This document shows, in pieces, positions 6,592 through 7,793 of a DNA stretch of 7,793 bases. Below the pieces are notes generated by a model. It searched no databases. It was not told the DNA's origin and was given only the letters and a program-made list of their open reading frames with translations. Numbering within the stretch: the stretch's first letter is position 1; each line of letters starts with the position of its first letter. The translations under genes were made by a program, and so were the position numbers. Source of the DNA: Deltaproteobacteria bacterium (GTDB taxonomy: Bacteria > Desulfobacterota > Dissulfuribacteria > Dissulfuribacterales > QOAL01); assembly GCA_026996955.1 (NCBI GenBank), contig JALWJV010000035.1:1-7793 (forward strand). The letters are read 5' to 3'.

Positions 6592-7593
6592 ATGTCAAAT
6601 TACTGGACAGAAATCATAAAAGATATTTCAGAAGTTGCAAGGCGCGCCCTGCATAACCTGGTGGTTGACAACACTCCCCCCCTGCCCAAATGCTATGAGC
6701 GGGAATTTATAGAAGTGGCATCAGCCATGCAAAAGGATGCCATCCTGGGTGAGGTACTCAGTGAGCAAGAGTATATCAAGGAAAAAATCAAAACAGTAAT
6801 TTTATCAGCCACAAATACATTTCAAGATACACAGAAGATTTTGCAGGATTTTGAGATCGATGCCCAACGAAGCCTCTCACTTTTAGAAAAGGAATTTAGT
6901 GACATTAATGAATTTGTAAAAAAAATAGACCGGGAAAAGAGTGAAGAGCTTGGAAAGGAGATGGAATCATTCATTGGCAATAGCAATGATTACACAAAAC
7001 GAATCGCCACAGCTATGTTGGATATTGGTAAGTATGCTGAAAAACTGGAAAAACTTACCAGGGAACTTGATGAGGATCACCTTACCGGTGTTTTTAACCG
7101 CAGGGCATGGGAGCATGATATAAAGGAGATCTGCCAGTCAGCCAACAGGGACCAGGATACAAACAAGGGGTTCTGTGTTGCAATGGTTGATATAGATCAT
7201 TTCAAACAGATTAACGACACCTATGGCCACTCCATTGGAGATGCAATACTCAGACAGTTTGGAAACCTGATTAAAAATCACTTCACAGTGTATGGTTCTG
7301 TGTACAGATATGGGGGAGATGAATTTGCTGTAATAATGCCCGGCATAGCCATGGAAGAGGCGGCAAGACACCTGAAATCACTTACATCCAAGCTTGCCAA
7401 AACCCGTTTTCTTGCAGACAAGGGCAAGACACGAATATCAGTAACACTGTCATGCGGACTTTACTGCTGGCAGAGGGGAGATGAGCCGGGACAGGTAACT
7501 GATGCTGCGGACAGTGCCCTTTATGAAGCCAAAAGGGCCGGGAGGAACTGCCTGAAAATATATAACAAAGGTATGAACAAAGATGAGGAATAA
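6592..7593 (+). CDS. Diguanylate cyclase (GGDEF domain) with helical N-terminal region
   Basis: A 333-residue cytosolic protein with no membrane segment. The N-terminal half (1 to about 155) is mostly helical and charged, with a probable coiled coil at about 60-160. A 'TPPLPKCYEREFIEVA' stretch (28-43) resembles the Pro-Tyr motif found in front of many soluble diguanylate cyclases. The GGDEF domain (about 158-326) begins with 'DHLTGVFNRRAW', has 'VDIDHFKQIND' (199-209) with metal ligand Asp200, the intact active-site loop 'GGDEF' (241-245), and ends with 'DSALYEAKRAGRN'. It should make cyclic di-GMP from two GTP. The allosteric I-site RxxD expected five residues before the loop is absent: residues 232-235 are Thr-Val-Tyr-Gly. 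The start lacks a strong Shine-Dalgarno; the nearest candidate, TTGGGA, is about 14 bases upstream. Cyclic di-GMP commonly controls exopolysaccharide output, so a link to the genes upstream is possible but inferred. It converges on a - strand gene 25 bp away. Confidence 0.95.
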   Translation: MSNYWTEIIKDISEVARRALHNLVVDNTPPLPKCYEREFIEVASAMQKDAILGEVLSEQEYIKEKIKTVILSATNTFQDTQKILQDFEIDAQRSLSLLEKEFSDINEFVKKIDREKSEELGKEMESFIGNSNDYTKRIATAMLDIGKYAEKLEKLTRELDEDHLTGVFNRRAWEHDIKEICQSANRDQDTNKGFCVAMVDIDHFKQINDTYGHSIGDAILRQFGNLIKNHFTVYGSVYRYGGDEFAVIMPGIAMEEAARHLKSLTSKLAKTRFLADKGKTRISVTLSCGLYCWQRGDEPGQVTDAADSALYEAKRAGRNCLKIYNKGMNKDEE

Positions 7594-7618
7594 AATACCA
7601 AAATCTTCATGAATTTCC

Positions 7619-7793
7619 TTACCGCATCCGCGGTTTTATTACGGCTCCTGGGCCATATTCCATATCAATAAAGTCCTCGGGCTCAAGTTCAGGATAAACA
7701 CTTGTACCAGGTTTTAATGAGATGCCACGGGGAATCTGAGTTCTTGTGCCAATGACCACAAGCTCATCGCCAGCACTTCCAACAGTACATCCT
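7619..7793 (-). CDS. C-terminal fragment of a probable sugar-phosphate nucleotidyltransferase (GlgC-like), truncated by the window edge
   Basis: Reading the - strand from 7792, 57 codons run without a stop to TAA at 7619-7621. The translation starts 'GCTVGSAGDELVVIG', continues 'TQIPRGISLKPG', then 'VYPELEPEDF', and ends 'VIKPRMR'. Glycine and hydrophobic residues at roughly six-residue spacing, and the 'VVIG..t.IP.G' pattern, resemble the C-terminal left-handed beta-helix of glucose-1-phosphate adenylyltransferases and related nucleotidyltransferases. The catalytic N-terminal domain lies outside the window, so substrate and exact family are unproven. It is convergent with the cyclase gene; the 25-bp gap contains an 8-base palindrome (TTCATGAA) but no terminator-like hairpin. 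Confidence 0.55.
   Translation of the reverse strand, partial: GCTVGSAGDELVVIGTRTQIPRGISLKPGTSVYPELEPEDFIDMEYGPGAVIKPRMR

Noticed and set aside
7604..7618. Palindrome TTCATGAA between the convergent genes as a terminator.
   Set aside because: It is only 8 bases, has no loop, is AT-rich and lacks a strong stem, so it does not look like an intrinsic terminator.

Overview
The window is a gene-dense bacterial segment of moderate GC (estimated by eye). Seven complete genes lie on the + strand and one truncated gene enters on the - strand at the right edge. The combination of an exosortase fused to an EpsI module, a long WecA-type transferase, a PurC of about 295 residues, and a secreted thermonuclease with a cysteine-rich tail suggests a Gram-negative bacterium of the Desulfobacterota (former Deltaproteobacteria) type. 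This is inference from gene content; no rRNA or other decisive marker is present.

Left part (66-3985) is an envelope/exopolysaccharide and protein-sorting block. It holds a membrane-anchored DUF218 (YdcF/SanA/ElyC-like) protein, an exosortase-EpsI fusion resembling the XrtD class, and a polyprenyl-phosphate GlcNAc-1-phosphate transferase-like protein with about 190 extra membrane residues at its C-terminus. Exosortases process PEP-CTERM-type proteins and normally sit beside exopolysaccharide genes. The WecA-type enzyme would start a lipid-linked glycan. No PEP-CTERM substrate is encoded here.

Middle part (4004-6568) is a tightly packed run: purC, a secreted SNase-family nuclease with an Ada-like zinc-binding tail, and a class II histone-deacetylase-like (AcuC/HDAH) enzyme. 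The nuclease start (TTG at 4884) overlaps the end of purC, and the deacetylase start overlaps the end of the nuclease. This implies cotranscription and probably translational coupling. purC follows the transferase gene by 18 bp with no visible terminator, so the whole + strand block could be one transcript.

Right part: a diguanylate cyclase (6592-7593) with a helical N-terminal sensor region and no RxxD inhibitory site follows the deacetylase by 23 bp. It converges on the C-terminal end of a probable sugar-phosphate nucleotidyltransferase on the - strand (7619-7793).

I see no mobile element, CRISPR array, tRNA, rRNA or convincing terminator, and no intergenic gap exceeds about 65 bases. All genes belong to recognisable families. 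The less ordinary points are the domain architectures (extended WecA, nuclease plus zinc tail) and the overlapping arrangement. I do not see clear evidence of an undescribed system.
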